From: an uncultured Prevotellaceae bacterium
Lineage (GTDB): Bacteria; Bacteroidota; Bacteroidia; Bacteroidales; Bacteroidaceae
NCBI GenBank assembly: GCA_900316355.1
Contig: ONCQ01000004.1
Coordinates: 90,181 to 154,180 of the forward strand
Length of the DNA stretch: 64,000 bases
Direction: 5' to 3'
This document shows positions 39,727-47,927 of this stretch, one piece after another. Each line of letters begins with the position of its first letter. Position 1 is the first letter of the stretch. Under the pieces are notes generated by a model. The model was not told the DNA's origin, ran no database searches, and was given only the letters and a program-made list of their open reading frames with translations. The position numbers and the translations under genes were made by a program.

Positions 39727-40638
39727 CTATTGTCCTTGTAGGTGATAGTGCTGCCATACGGCACGTAGCTGTCTGTCGTTGCGGTTACCACTGTTATTGA
39801 TGAGGTGGAGGGCGCTGTCCTGGCAGACGTGGTTGTCGGCTTGCAAGTAATCGTAGTTACCTCGTTGGCAGACGGCTATCGGTGTGCCTGCGAGGCGCGC
39901 CATGGCATTGAACCACACATCGTCAGCTGTGGGACAGATGTCCTGGAAGACCTCTTTATGAAAGACCTCTTCAGGCATGCAGCCTGCGGGATAGAAGACA
40001 CCGCCGAAGCCCTCGAAGAAGAGGTCTTTGGATGCCTCTTGGGTCTCCTCCTGAAGATAGGGCCAGTCGAGGATGCCGGTGGGAATCCCCTCTGCATCGC
40101 GTGAGAGCCTCATAACCATATTTCCCACGATGGAATGGGTGTTTTTTGAGTGCTCGATAAGGATATTCTCCAAGAAGTCGTGGGGATAAAAGATGTCATC
40201 ATCAACAGTGATGATATGGGCATCAGGATACATCTTCAAGGCGGGCAGGAGCTTGGTGTAAGATTGGAGGTCACGTGTTCCAAGAACCTGCAATCCCCTC
40301 TCCATCTGTCTTTGCAGGGTGACGGGCAGCGGTCTGCGGTCCCTCTCATCTCTCCATAGGACGATGCCGTTGGGCTTCACCGTTCCCTGCATCAAACTCT
40401 CGATGGTCGTACATACTTCATAGAAACGTTTACCATGTGTTGTCAGAGATACGATGACAGGTGTCTCACCAGCAGTGGTTGCTGCAACGCCTGCTTCCTG
40501 ACCTTGGAGTGCTGCCTGCAACAGCCTTTCCCTGCGTTGTTCCTGCAGAAGCCTTGTGGCAGCGGCTTCTATCAGGCCCGGCGTGATATGCGCTTGAAGG
40601 TAGGCCGTGAGCTTCTGTTTGATGAGATGTTTGAGCAT
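39727..40638 (-). CDS. Putative GT-A type glycosyltransferase
   Basis: Protein of 303 aa with the layout of a GT-A fold: a beta-strand and loop start VIVSLTTHGKRF (about residue 60), then a metal-binding acidic motif IITVDDDIFYP (about 140) and a later WFNAMARL segment with a preceding TADDV. No membrane segment or signal peptide. The N-terminal 55 residues are helical and Gln-rich. Donor and acceptor are unknown; cell-surface polysaccharide assembly is a guess. It starts 15 nt after the menG stop and is followed by aroE. Confidence 0.75.
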   Translation of the reverse strand: MLKHLIKQKLTAYLQAHITPGLIEAAATRLLQEQRRERLLQAALQGQEAGVAATTAGETPVIVSLTTHGKRFYEVCTTIESLMQGTVKPNGIVLWRDERDRRPLPVTLQRQMERGLQVLGTRDLQSYTKLLPALKMYPDAHIITVDDDIFYPHDFLENILIEHSKNTHSIVGNMVMRLSRDAEGIPTGILDWPYLQEETQEASKDLFFEGFGGVFYPAGCMPEEVFHKEVFQDICPTADDVWFNAMARLAGTPIAVCQRGNYDYLQADNHVCQDSALHLINNSGNRNDRQLRAVWQHYHLQGQ

Positions 40639-40653
40639 GGAGACTGATGTTTG

Positions 40654-41394
40654 CTATTTTGTGGCAAGATACATGGTTGACAGTCCGAAGGTGAAGCGCT
40701 TGAAGGTCACCTTGCTGAAGCCGCAATGGTGGAGCATCGGCACGAGGCGTTCGGCCTGCGGGAAGGCCGCCATGGAGCGGGGCAGGTAGGTGTAGGCGCT
40801 GTCGTCGTGGCTGATGAGGTGGCCGATGGAGGCCATGATGACATGGGAGTAAATCCAGAAGAGCTGCTTCATCGGGAAACGGGGTGGGGTGGTTAGCTCC
40901 ACGAGCATCAGGTGCCCGCCGGGTTTCAGCACGCGACACATCTCGCATAGTCCTGCTTCGAGATCCTCGAAATTGCGGGCGCCATAGGCGACGGTGACCG
41001 CATCGAAGGTGCCGGTCTCGAAGGAGAGTGCCGTGCAGTCATCCTTCATGAAGTAGATGACGTTGTCGAGCCCGACTTGTTTCACTTTCTCACGAGCCAC
41101 CTCCATCATCCCCTCACTGATATCCACGCCGATGATGCGGTCGGGGTCGAGGCGCTTGGCGGCGAGGATGGCGAAGTCCCCCGTGCCCGTGGCGACATCG
41201 AGGATAACCTGCGGCGCAAAGGGCTTCAGCGAGTCGATGGCCTTGCGGCGCCAGCGGCGGTCGATGCCGAGGGAGAGGGTGTGGTTGAGGCGGTCGTAGG
41301 TGGGGGCGATGCGGTTGAACATCGTCTCGACTTGTCCGCGCTTCGGGCCAGACGCTGTGGAATAGGGGGTGATGGGTTCTGGAGCGTGGGGCAT
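40654..41394 (-). CDS. menG: Demethylmenaquinone methyltransferase
   Basis: SAM-dependent C-methylation that completes menaquinone (also called ubiE family). The 246-aa protein has family motifs [17 protein letters not shown] near the N-terminus, SAM-binding [30 protein letters not shown] and [15 protein letters not shown]. Bacteroidales use menaquinone, so this rather than ubiquinone synthesis is its role. It lies 83 nt downstream of purC. Confidence 0.95.
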   Translation of the reverse strand: MPHAPEPITPYSTASGPKRGQVETMFNRIAPTYDRLNHTLSLGIDRRWRRKAIDSLKPFAPQVILDVATGTGDFAILAAKRLDPDRIIGVDISEGMMEVAREKVKQVGLDNVIYFMKDDCTALSFETGTFDAVTVAYGARNFEDLEAGLCEMCRVLKPGGHLMLVELTTPPRFPMKQLFWIYSHVIMASIGHLISHDDSAYTYLPRSMAAFPQAERLVPMLHHCGFSKVTFKRFTFGLSTMYLATK

Positions 41395-41477
41395 AGCTGC
41401 TCTTGGAGGGCTCGGCGACGGAATCGCCGAGAGCTATCGGGTTACGATTAATGGGCGGTAGGCCGTGAGATGCGGGG

Positions 41478-42497
41478 TTATGATTGGTGGGTGGAGAGCC
41501 AGGTGGCAACGTTCTTTTCGATGCGGGCGGCGACATTATCGGTGGTGGCTTCTTTCACGAACTTCTCGCCCACGATATGCTCATAGAGCTCGATATAGCG
41601 GTCGCTGATACTTTGGACGAAAGCATCGGTGAGTTCGGGCATTTTGTCGCCTGGACGGTTCATGAAGTCGTGGTCGATAAGCCATTGGCGCACGAACTCC
41701 TTGGAGAGTTGGCGTTGCGGTTCGCCCTTCTCAAACTTCTCCTCGTAGCCCTCGGCATAGAAGTAGCGACTGCTATCGGGCGTGTGGATCTCGTCGATGA
41801 GGATGACCTTGCCGTCGCGCTTACCGAACTCATACTTTGTATCAACGAGGATGAGGCCCTTTTTGGCAGCAATCTCAGTGCCACGCTGAAAGAGTGCACG
41901 GGTGTAGCGCTCCATCACCTCATAATCCTCAGCGCTGACGATGCCCTGTCGGATGATTTCCTCCTTGGAGATGTTCTCATCGTGGCCCTCGTCGGCTTTG
42001 GTCGTCGGTGTGATGATGGGTTCGGGAAAACGCTCGTTTTCGCGCATTCCATCGGGAAGTTTTACGCCGCATAGCTCGCGGCAGCCGTTCTTATATTCAC
42101 GCCATGCGGAACCAGTAAGGTATCCGCGGATAATCATCTCCACGCGGAAGCCTTCTGCCTTCAGACCTACAGTGACCATGGGGTCGGGAGTGGCGAGTTT
42201 CCAATTGGGTACGATGTCAGCGGTGGCGTCCAAGAAGGAGGCGGCAATCTGGTTCAGCACTTGTCCCTTGAAGGGGATGCCCTTGGGCAGCACCACGTCG
42301 AAGGCCGAGATGCGGTCGGTGGCGACCATCACCATGATGTCGTCGTTGATGTTGTACACATCGCGGACCTTGCCGTGATAGACACTGCGCTGGCCTGGGA
42401 AGGTAAAAGCAGTGTGGGTTAGAGCGGACCCTCCTCCCTGCCCCTCCCTTACAGGGCGGGGAGTAGAATGTACTTGACTAGTTGTGTTCTTTTCCAT
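41478..42497 (-). CDS. purC: SAICAR synthetase with repeat-derived N-terminus
   Basis: Condenses CAIR with aspartate in purine synthesis. The 339-aa protein has core motifs [40 protein letters not shown] and [13 protein letters not shown]. The first 25 residues are not native: [17 protein letters not shown] is encoded by the GC-rich element at 42426-42574, and the native protein would begin near [11 protein letters not shown]. The same peptide pattern opens PurM, an unrelated fold, showing a shared insertion. It starts 17 nt after the phoH stop. Confidence 0.96.
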   Translation of the reverse strand: MEKNTTSQVHSTPRPVREGQGGGSALTHTAFTFPGQRSVYHGKVRDVYNINDDIMVMVATDRISAFDVVLPKGIPFKGQVLNQIAASFLDATADIVPNWKLATPDPMVTVGLKAEGFRVEMIIRGYLTGSAWREYKNGCRELCGVKLPDGMRENERFPEPIITPTTKADEGHDENISKEEIIRQGIVSAEDYEVMERYTRALFQRGTEIAAKKGLILVDTKYEFGKRDGKVILIDEIHTPDSSRYFYAEGYEEKFEKGEPQRQLSKEFVRQWLIDHDFMNRPGDKMPELTDAFVQSISDRYIELYEHIVGEKFVKEATTDNVAARIEKNVATWLSTHQS

Positions 42498-42574
42498 GTA
42501 GAATATGATATTTATTAGATGTAATCTTGGCGGTCTTTACTCCCCGCCCTGTAAGGGAGGGGTAGGGGGAGGGC
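42426..42574. repeat. About 150-bp element with inverted ends at the phoH-purC junction
   Basis: Left end (GGACCCTCCTCCCTGCCCC...) and inverted right end (...GGGGTAGGGGGAGGGCC) share the core CCCTCCCTTACAGGGCGGGG exactly. The AT-rich middle contains the phoH stop and the purC start. It is closely related to the copy at 37203-37364, including AGRATGTAYTTG next to the left end. Confidence 0.88.
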
Positions 42575-43507
42575 CTTCTCCTTTCTTTCATACGCTTCAA
42601 CAATCTTTGTCACCAGCTTGTGGCGCACGATATCCTTCTCATTCAGGTGGATGACGGCGATTTCGTCGATGTCCTCGAGAATCTTCAGGGCCTCTATGAG
42701 TCCGCTCTTCTGCGAGTGGGGCAGGTCAATCTGTGTCATGTCACCCGTGATGACCATTTTAGTATTCATGCCCATGCGCGTGAGGAACATCTTTATTTGT
42801 GCCGGTGTGGTGTTCTGCGCCTCGTCCAGGATGACTACGGCATCATTCAGCGTGCGACCACGCATGAAGGCCAGTGGCGCTATCTGGATGATGTTCTGCT
42901 CCATCATTTCGTTGAGCTTCTGGCGCGGTATCATATCCTCAAGGGCATCGTAGAGCGGTTGGAGATAAGGGTCTATCTTCTCTTTCATGTCGCCCGGCAG
43001 GAATCCTAACTTCTCACCAGCTTCCACGGCGGGGCGGCTGAGGATGATGCGGCGCACCTCCTTATTCTTCATGGCGCGCACGGCGAGTGCGATGCTGGTG
43101 TAGGTCTTTCCCGAGCCGGCCGGGCCGATGGCGAAGACCATGTCATGTTTGTCGAAGGCCTCTACGAGGCGCTGTTGGTTCTCGCTGCGTGCGGTGATGG
43201 GTTTGCCGGTGACGCTGAAAACGATGGCGCCGGCAATGCCATCGCGCTTGGTGCGCTCGCCCCTCACAATGTGTATGATGTCCTCCTCGCTGAGGCTGTT
43301 GTATTTGGCGCAGTGGCGCTGCAGCTTCTCGATGTTCTCTTCAAAGGTGCACAGTTCCTCCTCATCGCCCATGACCTTCACGACATTGCCGCGTGCCACG
43401 ATGCGCATTTTCGGGTGTAACGCCTTAATCATCTGCATATTGGTGTTGTTTACACCATAGAAGATGATGGGGTCTGCTTCTTCCAGGATGAAGTGTTTTT
43501 CTGTCAT
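42515..43507 (-). CDS. phoH: PhoH family ATPase with repeat-derived C-terminus
   Basis: Cytoplasmic NTPase of the PhoH family, associated with RNA handling and stress. The 330-aa protein has Walker [13 protein letters not shown], Walker [14 protein letters not shown] and [12 protein letters not shown]. An N-terminal RNA-binding-like region spans about residues 15-80. The last 20 residues ([18 protein letters not shown]) come from the right end of the element at 42426-42574, which also supplies the stop codon. It is the first gene of a long co-directional run to the transposase gene. Confidence 0.94.
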   Translation of the reverse strand: MTEKHFILEEADPIIFYGVNNTNMQMIKALHPKMRIVARGNVVKVMGDEEELCTFEENIEKLQRHCAKYNSLSEEDIIHIVRGERTKRDGIAGAIVFSVTGKPITARSENQQRLVEAFDKHDMVFAIGPAGSGKTYTSIALAVRAMKNKEVRRIILSRPAVEAGEKLGFLPGDMKEKIDPYLQPLYDALEDMIPRQKLNEMMEQNIIQIAPLAFMRGRTLNDAVVILDEAQNTTPAQIKMFLTRMGMNTKMVITGDMTQIDLPHSQKSGLIEALKILEDIDEIAVIHLNEKDIVRHKLVTKIVEAYERKEKALPLPLPYRAGSKDRQDYI

Positions 43508-43526
43508 TCTTTATCTTTTTCGGGTG

Positions 43527-43534
43527 CAAATATA
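43527..43534 (-). promoter_or_regulatory. -7 element of the phoH promoter
   Basis: TATATTTG on the minus strand, 19 nt before the phoH ATG. The -33 region overlaps the divergent promoter of the DUF5715 gene. Confidence 0.5.
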
Positions 43535-43552
43535 ATGAAATCCTATGAAACG

Positions 43553-43585
43553 TTGGAGTGATTCGGAAGAAATGTTTTATCTTTG
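43553..43585 (+). promoter_or_regulatory. Promoter of the DUF5715 gene
   Basis: TTG (43553-43555), 22 nt, TATCTTTG (43578-43585). The predicted start site leaves a leader of about 18 nt before the GTG start at 43610. Confidence 0.65.
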
Positions 43586-43609
43586 CACCGCTTTTTGTGA
43601 TACATCATC

Positions 43610-44464
43610 GTGAAAACCCTCAGAAAAGACCTTTTTGTGAAGAGTGTCATCACCATCGTGGTGGTGTTGTTTATCGTGCGTCTCTGCTGGCCCGAGGCAG
43701 CCGCGTCTTCTGCCACAGAGTCGGAAACGTCTGTTGCAGACAGCTCTGATGCTGAGACACCGATGGCCGAGAATGCTTCCCTGTTGGCGGAAGCTCCTAC
43801 TGCCGACAGCACTTGCCAGATGGCGCCTGCCGCCTGCCATGCTGAGCTACTGGCTCTGTCCTCTACGGAGCCATGTCTGGATTTCAGCGTGCACCACCGC
43901 ATCCGTGGTGTACACTCCTATCAGCAGTCTTTCCCTGATGTGCAGGATGTGCAGTATCCGGCAGCACGGGCGAATGGCGTGACACCTGTTGAGGACCGCG
44001 CTGAGGCGGAGCAACGCAAGAGCGAACTCTTATTCGTGGGTGTGAATCCCTACTATATGATGGATGGCGGCATGAGTCGCAGTATCCCCTATCTGGTGCC
44101 GAAAGCCAGTCATCTGCTGCAGCACATCGGTCGTCGTTTTCTGGATTCTCTTGCTGTCAAAGGTATTCCTCTGCATAAGCTCATTGTCACCAGCGTGCTG
44201 CGTACGGAGGATGACGTGCGTCGCCTACGCCGCATCAACGGCAATGCCTCCGAACAGAGCTGCCATCGCTTCGGCACCACTTTCGATATCAGCTACAACC
44301 GCTACCATACAGTGGCACCGCCCGATGACCCGAACCGGCGTGCGGTTCGTAGTGACTCACTGAAGTATGTCCTTTGTGAGGTGCTCAATGATGCGCGCAA
44401 TGAGGGACTGTGCTATATTAAATATGAGGTGAAGCAAGGCTGCTTCCACATCACAGTGCGTTAA
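43610..44464 (+). CDS. DUF5715 family protein, M15-peptidase-like
   Basis: Protein of 284 aa starting at GTG 43610-43612 (KTLRKDLFVKS), with an N-terminal membrane anchor or signal (VITIVVVLFIVRLC) and a low-complexity Ala/Ser/Glu-rich spacer (residues about 30-85). The C-terminal domain resembles the fold of D-Ala-D-Ala carboxypeptidases/M15 enzymes: VTSVLRTEDDVRRL, then SEQSCHRFGTTFDISYNRY, where His and Asp of the HxxGxxxD pattern are visible, and a late VKQGCFHITV with another His. A cell-wall peptidase role is inferred. The promoter is divergent from phoH and a terminator follows. Confidence 0.82.
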   Translation: MKTLRKDLFVKSVITIVVVLFIVRLCWPEAAASSATESETSVADSSDAETPMAENASLLAEAPTADSTCQMAPAACHAELLALSSTEPCLDFSVHHRIRGVHSYQQSFPDVQDVQYPAARANGVTPVEDRAEAEQRKSELLFVGVNPYYMMDGGMSRSIPYLVPKASHLLQHIGRRFLDSLAVKGIPLHKLIVTSVLRTEDDVRRLRRINGNASEQSCHRFGTTFDISYNRYHTVAPPDDPNRRAVRSDSLKYVLCEVLNDARNEGLCYIKYEVKQGCFHITVR

Positions 44465-44510
44465 GAAAGCTCATCCTATACAGCTTTTATTGAATTGTTA
44501 AGCTGTCTTA

Positions 44511-44548
44511 AAAACCGCGAGAGGGATAAACCTTCTTGCGGTTTTGCT
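44511..44548 (+). terminator. Terminator of the DUF5715 gene
   Basis: AAAACCGC / GCGGTTTT stem extended by an imperfect GAGAGG/CCTTCTT part, ending in the T-rich arm. A second small hairpin (ACAGCTT/AAGCTGT, 44480-44505) precedes it. Confidence 0.7.
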
Positions 44549-44609
44549 GTCGTAGGTATAAAGCAAAGAGAAAAAGAACCCGATTCAATTCATTTATTAT
44601 CTACACACA

Positions 44610-45194
44610 ATGAAAAAGTCTATTTTTATGCTCGCAATGGCTGCCATGATGTTCGGCAGCGTCAGCAACACAAACGCACAAGATGATAACAGTCAGCGTC
44701 AGGCTCGCCGTTCGGATATGCGTGGCCGCCAGACGGAGCGACTGATGAAAGACCTGAAGCTCACGGATGAGCAGAAGGCGAAGTTTGAACCTATCTACAA
44801 AAACTACCAGACGGAGCTGTCAGCCTTGCGCACACCGCGTCAGCAAGTGGACGGCCAGACGGGTGCTAGCGCACAAGATGGCAGCGACAAGAAAGAAGAG
44901 TTGACAGATGCGGCAGCAACCGCCCGTCTGCAGACAATCTTCGACCGTCAGGCTCAGCAGATTCAATTGTCACAGCAGCGCCTGGATATCCAGAAGAAGT
45001 ACTGCGCCGAGCTCTCCGCCTTCCTCACACCCCAGCAGCTCCTGCGCGTCTTCCGTCCGCAGCAGACCCCCAACCAGCGTCAGCAAGGACGCGGTGGTCA
45101 AGGTCGTGGTGGTGACTTCGGTGGTGGCCGTGGTCCTCGTGGCGGCTTCGGCGGTCAGGGAGGTTTTGGCGGAGGCCCGCAAGGCGACCTCTAA
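44610..45194 (+). CDS. Secreted Spy/LTxxQ-like protein with Gly/Arg-rich tail
   Basis: Periplasmic protein of 194 aa with a clean signal peptide (MKKSIFMLAMAAMMFGSVSNTNA). The body is helical with two LTxxQ-type phrases (LKLTDEQKAKFEPIYKNY and LSAFLTPQQLLRVF), as in Spy/CpxP-like stress proteins. The tail is a Gln/Arg/Gly repeat region (GRGGQGRGGDFGGGRG). A chaperone or metal-stress role is possible by family resemblance only. I see no consensus promoter in the 145-nt gap upstream. Confidence 0.78.
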   Translation: MKKSIFMLAMAAMMFGSVSNTNAQDDNSQRQARRSDMRGRQTERLMKDLKLTDEQKAKFEPIYKNYQTELSALRTPRQQVDGQTGASAQDGSDKKEELTDAAATARLQTIFDRQAQQIQLSQQRLDIQKKYCAELSAFLTPQQLLRVFRPQQTPNQRQQGRGGQGRGGDFGGGRGPRGGFGGQGGFGGGPQGDL

Positions 45195-45199
45195 TTCTG

Positions 45200-45217
45200 G
45201 ATGCAGCACGCTGCATC
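45200..45217. repeat. Small palindrome GATGCAGC-AC-GCTGCATC
   Basis: Perfect 8-bp arms 5 nt after the stop codon. The same GATGCAGC core recurs in the terminator hairpin 11 nt downstream, suggesting duplication. Confidence 0.7.
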
Positions 45218-45227
45218 GACTTACACA

Positions 45228-45267
45228 GCAGGCTGCATCGCCCGATGCAGCCTGCTGCATTTTTTTT
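45228..45267 (+). terminator. Terminator of the Spy-like gene
   Basis: Perfect 13-bp stem GCAGGCTGCATCG / CGATGCAGCCTGC with a 2-nt centre, followed by TGCATTTTTTTT. Strong intrinsic terminator on the plus strand. Confidence 0.92.
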
Positions 45268-45295
45268 CTCATTTAAGAATAAAATGTGTTTTTAT

Positions 45296-45326
45296 TTTGC
45301 GGTTCGGACAAATTGCCTTACCTTTG
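45296..45326 (+). promoter_or_regulatory. Promoter of the secreted OB-fold protein gene
   Basis: TTTG (45296-45299), 19 nt, TACCTTTG (45319-45326): perfect Bacteroidetes consensus. The leader to the ATG is about 25 nt. Confidence 0.85.
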
Positions 45327-45356
45327 TGCCGTATTCACTTTAAAACCTGTTTTTAT

Positions 45357-47762
45357 ATGAAAAAATTCTACTCTTTACTCATCGCCTTGCTCGCCTTAGT
45401 CGGTGTGGCACAGGCACAAACGATTACCTTTACGGCTGGTACGGACAAAGGTACGCAAACAGATGCCGGAAAGGGCGCAGACCAAGTCTCGAAGGATGGT
45501 ATTACCCTCTCTGTGACAAAAGGTGCTTTGGCTGCAGATCAGTATAGAATCGGAAAAAATCAGACTTTGACGATTTCTTCCACAGTAGGTGATATTCAAA
45601 AGGTGAAATTCACCTGTACAGCCAGCGGTACTTCCCAGTATGGTCCTGGCTGTTTTGCCGAGCAGACGGGTTATTCTTATGAGGGTAACACTGGTACTTG
45701 GACCGGTTCTGCCGCTGAAGTCTCTTTTTTGGCCAGTTCCAATCAAGTGCGTGCCACAAAGATTGAGATAACGGTGAAGAATCCTGATCCCAATTATGTG
45801 GCAGCTCCTGCTATTACCCCTGAGACCGGGACTTACTATTCTGCTCAGGAGGTAACGATAGTCGCCGAGGAAGGCACTACCATTTACTATACCACCAATG
45901 GCGGTGATCCTACCATTTCCAACGATGTCTATGCCGCTCCTTTTACTGTGAGCGAGACCACGACCGTGAAGGCTATCGCTGTCAAGGGCGACAACAAGAG
46001 TGATGTGGCCACGAGCGTCATCACCATCGAAACCCTGCAGACTCAGACAATTGCTGATGTCCTGACAGCTGGTGTTGGTACCGGCAAGGTGAGTGCTACT
46101 GTCGTTGCAGCAGCCACCAACGGTGTGCTGGTTCAGGATGCCACGGGCTACATCTTCGTCTATACCGGCGCAGCCCCCGAGGTGGCTGTCGGTGATGTCG
46201 TCACCGTCTCCGGTCCTACTGTTGAATACGGCGGTCGTCTTCAGTTCTCTGAGGACGCCAGTGTCACTAAGACAGGCACTGCAACCCCCGTTTACCCGAA
46301 TCCCACCGTCCTCAATGGATCTTCTTTCGATGCCCTCGTTTCCAACGTTCAGGTTCAGTATGTCGAGGTTGAGGCAACCGTTACGAGTGTCGGCACCTAC
46401 TACAACTTGACGATTTCTGGCGCTACAAACACGGGCTCACTCATTGCTGGATCGGATATCCTCAGCCAGCTGAATGTGAACGATGTCGTGAAGATTACAG
46501 GTTTCTTTGTCTATGCTACGGGCACTTCTAAGAAATATGGTTACATCATCGCTACCAAGGTTGACCTTCCCCAGGTGGAATACACTGAGTTCAACACCTT
46601 CGCTGCTGCTAAGGCTGCCGCTCCCGCTGCTGAGGCTGATGCCGTCAATGCCCAGCTGAACCTCAACGAGGCCATCGTCGTCTTCGTGAATGGTCAGAGC
46701 GTTTACCTCAATGATAAAGAACATGGTATGCTGGTCTATGGTACTAACAGCAAGAACCTGAAGGCTGGTGATATCGTCAGCGGTACTGTTAAGGGTAAGC
46801 TTTACAAGCGCAATGGCAACACGCAGGTGTCCAACCCCGTCTATGATGTCAATGTCGTTGAATCCGGTTTTGGCATTCTTCCCCACAAGGTGGCTGCTGC
46901 TGACCTCTTGTCAAATGGTGCCAATTATGAGAACGAGTTGGTGCTTATCGAGTATCTGGTGCCCCAAGCAACAGCTTTGGATAACCGCAACATCAACTTC
47001 GATGCTTACGCTGATGACAGCTTCGAGCAGTCGGTGGGCGTGGTTGCCGTTCGTGACAACTGGAACATCGCTACTGAGCTTGTCTTCAATGAAGAGACTC
47101 CTTACGCCGTGACAGGTTTCGTCACCCTCTACACGAAGAATGACAACACTGTGGTGCAGATATATCCCCGTACTGCCGCCGACCTCGACAATGGCGAGGT
47201 ACAGCCGGAGTATGAGTTCACAGGTGATGGCACATTGGAGAAGCCTTACACGGCAGAAGATGTCCGCCACAAAGTTACCGAAAAGGATGTTGACCTGGAG
47301 ACACAGGTAATCGTGAAGGCTTACATCGTGGGTTACATCAGTGGCAACGCCCTGAACGCAAACTCGGTCATCTTCTCTGCAGCTGCTCCCGAGGGTAAGA
47401 CCGTGACCGAATCCAACATTCTGGTGGCAGATGCTGCTGATGCCAGCACCATCGCCGAGGTTCTTCCTATCAATCTCCCCAACGGCTTTGTTCGCGAAGG
47501 CCTTAATTTGGCTGCTAATCCCACTAATCTCGGCAAGCAGGTATGGCTCCGTGGTGATATCACCAAGTATATGGGCGTTTCCGGCCTCAAGGATGTCAAG
47601 GATTACAGCTTTGACGGCGTAAACTTCACCGCTGTGCGTGGCATCGCTGCTGAGGCTGCTCCCGCTGCCAAGACCATCTACAATGTTGCCGGTCAGCGCA
47701 TGCAGAACCTCAACAAGGCAGGTCTGTACATCGTCAACGGCAAGAAGGTCGTGGTGAAATAA
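45357..47762 (+). CDS. Secreted multidomain protein with chitobiase-C-type and OB-fold-like domains
   Basis: Protein of 801 aa; start at the ATG 45357-45359 (MKKFYSLLIALLALVGVAQAQ) just after a perfect promoter. The frame is open upstream through the terminator, which I discount. Domains in order: an unassigned beta-rich N-terminus (about 22-145), a chitobiase/hexosaminidase C-terminal-type module (EEGTTIYYTTNGGDPT, about 150-220) and several OB-fold-like segments (ATGYIFVYTGAAPEVAVGD; YGTNSKNLKAGDIVSGTV). A GTLEKPYTAEDV segment follows, as also found in the lipoprotein at 60109-61623. The C-terminal tail KAGLYIVNGKKVVVK resembles a type IX secretion signal. Function unknown; surface or secreted nucleic acid or glycan binding is a guess. 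Confidence 0.82.
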   Translation: MKKFYSLLIALLALVGVAQAQTITFTAGTDKGTQTDAGKGADQVSKDGITLSVTKGALAADQYRIGKNQTLTISSTVGDIQKVKFTCTASGTSQYGPGCFAEQTGYSYEGNTGTWTGSAAEVSFLASSNQVRATKIEITVKNPDPNYVAAPAITPETGTYYSAQEVTIVAEEGTTIYYTTNGGDPTISNDVYAAPFTVSETTTVKAIAVKGDNKSDVATSVITIETLQTQTIADVLTAGVGTGKVSATVVAAATNGVLVQDATGYIFVYTGAAPEVAVGDVVTVSGPTVEYGGRLQFSEDASVTKTGTATPVYPNPTVLNGSSFDALVSNVQVQYVEVEATVTSVGTYYNLTISGATNTGSLIAGSDILSQLNVNDVVKITGFFVYATGTSKKYGYIIATKVDLPQVEYTEFNTFAAAKAAAPAAEADAVNAQLNLNEAIVVFVNGQSVYLNDKEHGMLVYGTNSKNLKAGDIVSGTVKGKLYKRNGNTQVSNPVYDVNVVESGFGILPHKVAAADLLSNGANYENELVLIEYLVPQATALDNRNINFDAYADDSFEQSVGVVAVRDNWNIATELVFNEETPYAVTGFVTLYTKNDNTVVQIYPRTAADLDNGEVQPEYEFTGDGTLEKPYTAEDVRHKVTEKDVDLETQVIVKAYIVGYISGNALNANSVIFSAAAPEGKTVTESNILVADAADASTIAEVLPINLPNGFVREGLNLAANPTNLGKQVWLRGDITKYMGVSGLKDVKDYSFDGVNFTAVRGIAAEAAPAAKTIYNVAGQRMQNLNKAGLYIVNGKKVVVK

Positions 47763-47825
47763 AAAGTAGGATGATTAGAGAATAAGAGAATCCGGAAATA
47801 AGCAGTTCAGATTCTCTATCTTCAG

Positions 47826-47861
47826 AAAAAGAGCCAAGGTTTTGCTGCCTTGGCTCTTTTC
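47826..47861 (+). terminator. Terminator after the OB-fold protein gene
   Basis: Stem AAAAAGAGCCAAGG / CCTTGGCTCTTTT around TTTTGCTG, ending in CTTTTCTTG. Strong on the plus strand. Confidence 0.92.
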
Positions 47862-47873
47862 TTGTCTATATTT

Positions 47874-47904
47874 TTTGCCGTTCACGCTTTTTCACCTATC
47901 TTTG
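47874..47904 (+). promoter_or_regulatory. Promoter of the endonuclease I operon
   Basis: TTTG (47874-47877), 19 nt, TATCTTTG (47897-47904), about 24 nt before the ATG at 47928. Confidence 0.82.
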
Positions 47905-47927
47905 CCCCAAAATACCTTATTAGCAGG

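Noticed and set aside
43543-43902. Minus-strand open frame overlapping the DUF5715 start
   Set aside because: Antisense shadow over the divergent promoter region and a gene with family motifs.
44495-44686. Small open frame ahead of the Spy-like gene
   Set aside because: It spans the terminator hairpin and overlaps a gene with a clear signal peptide in another frame.
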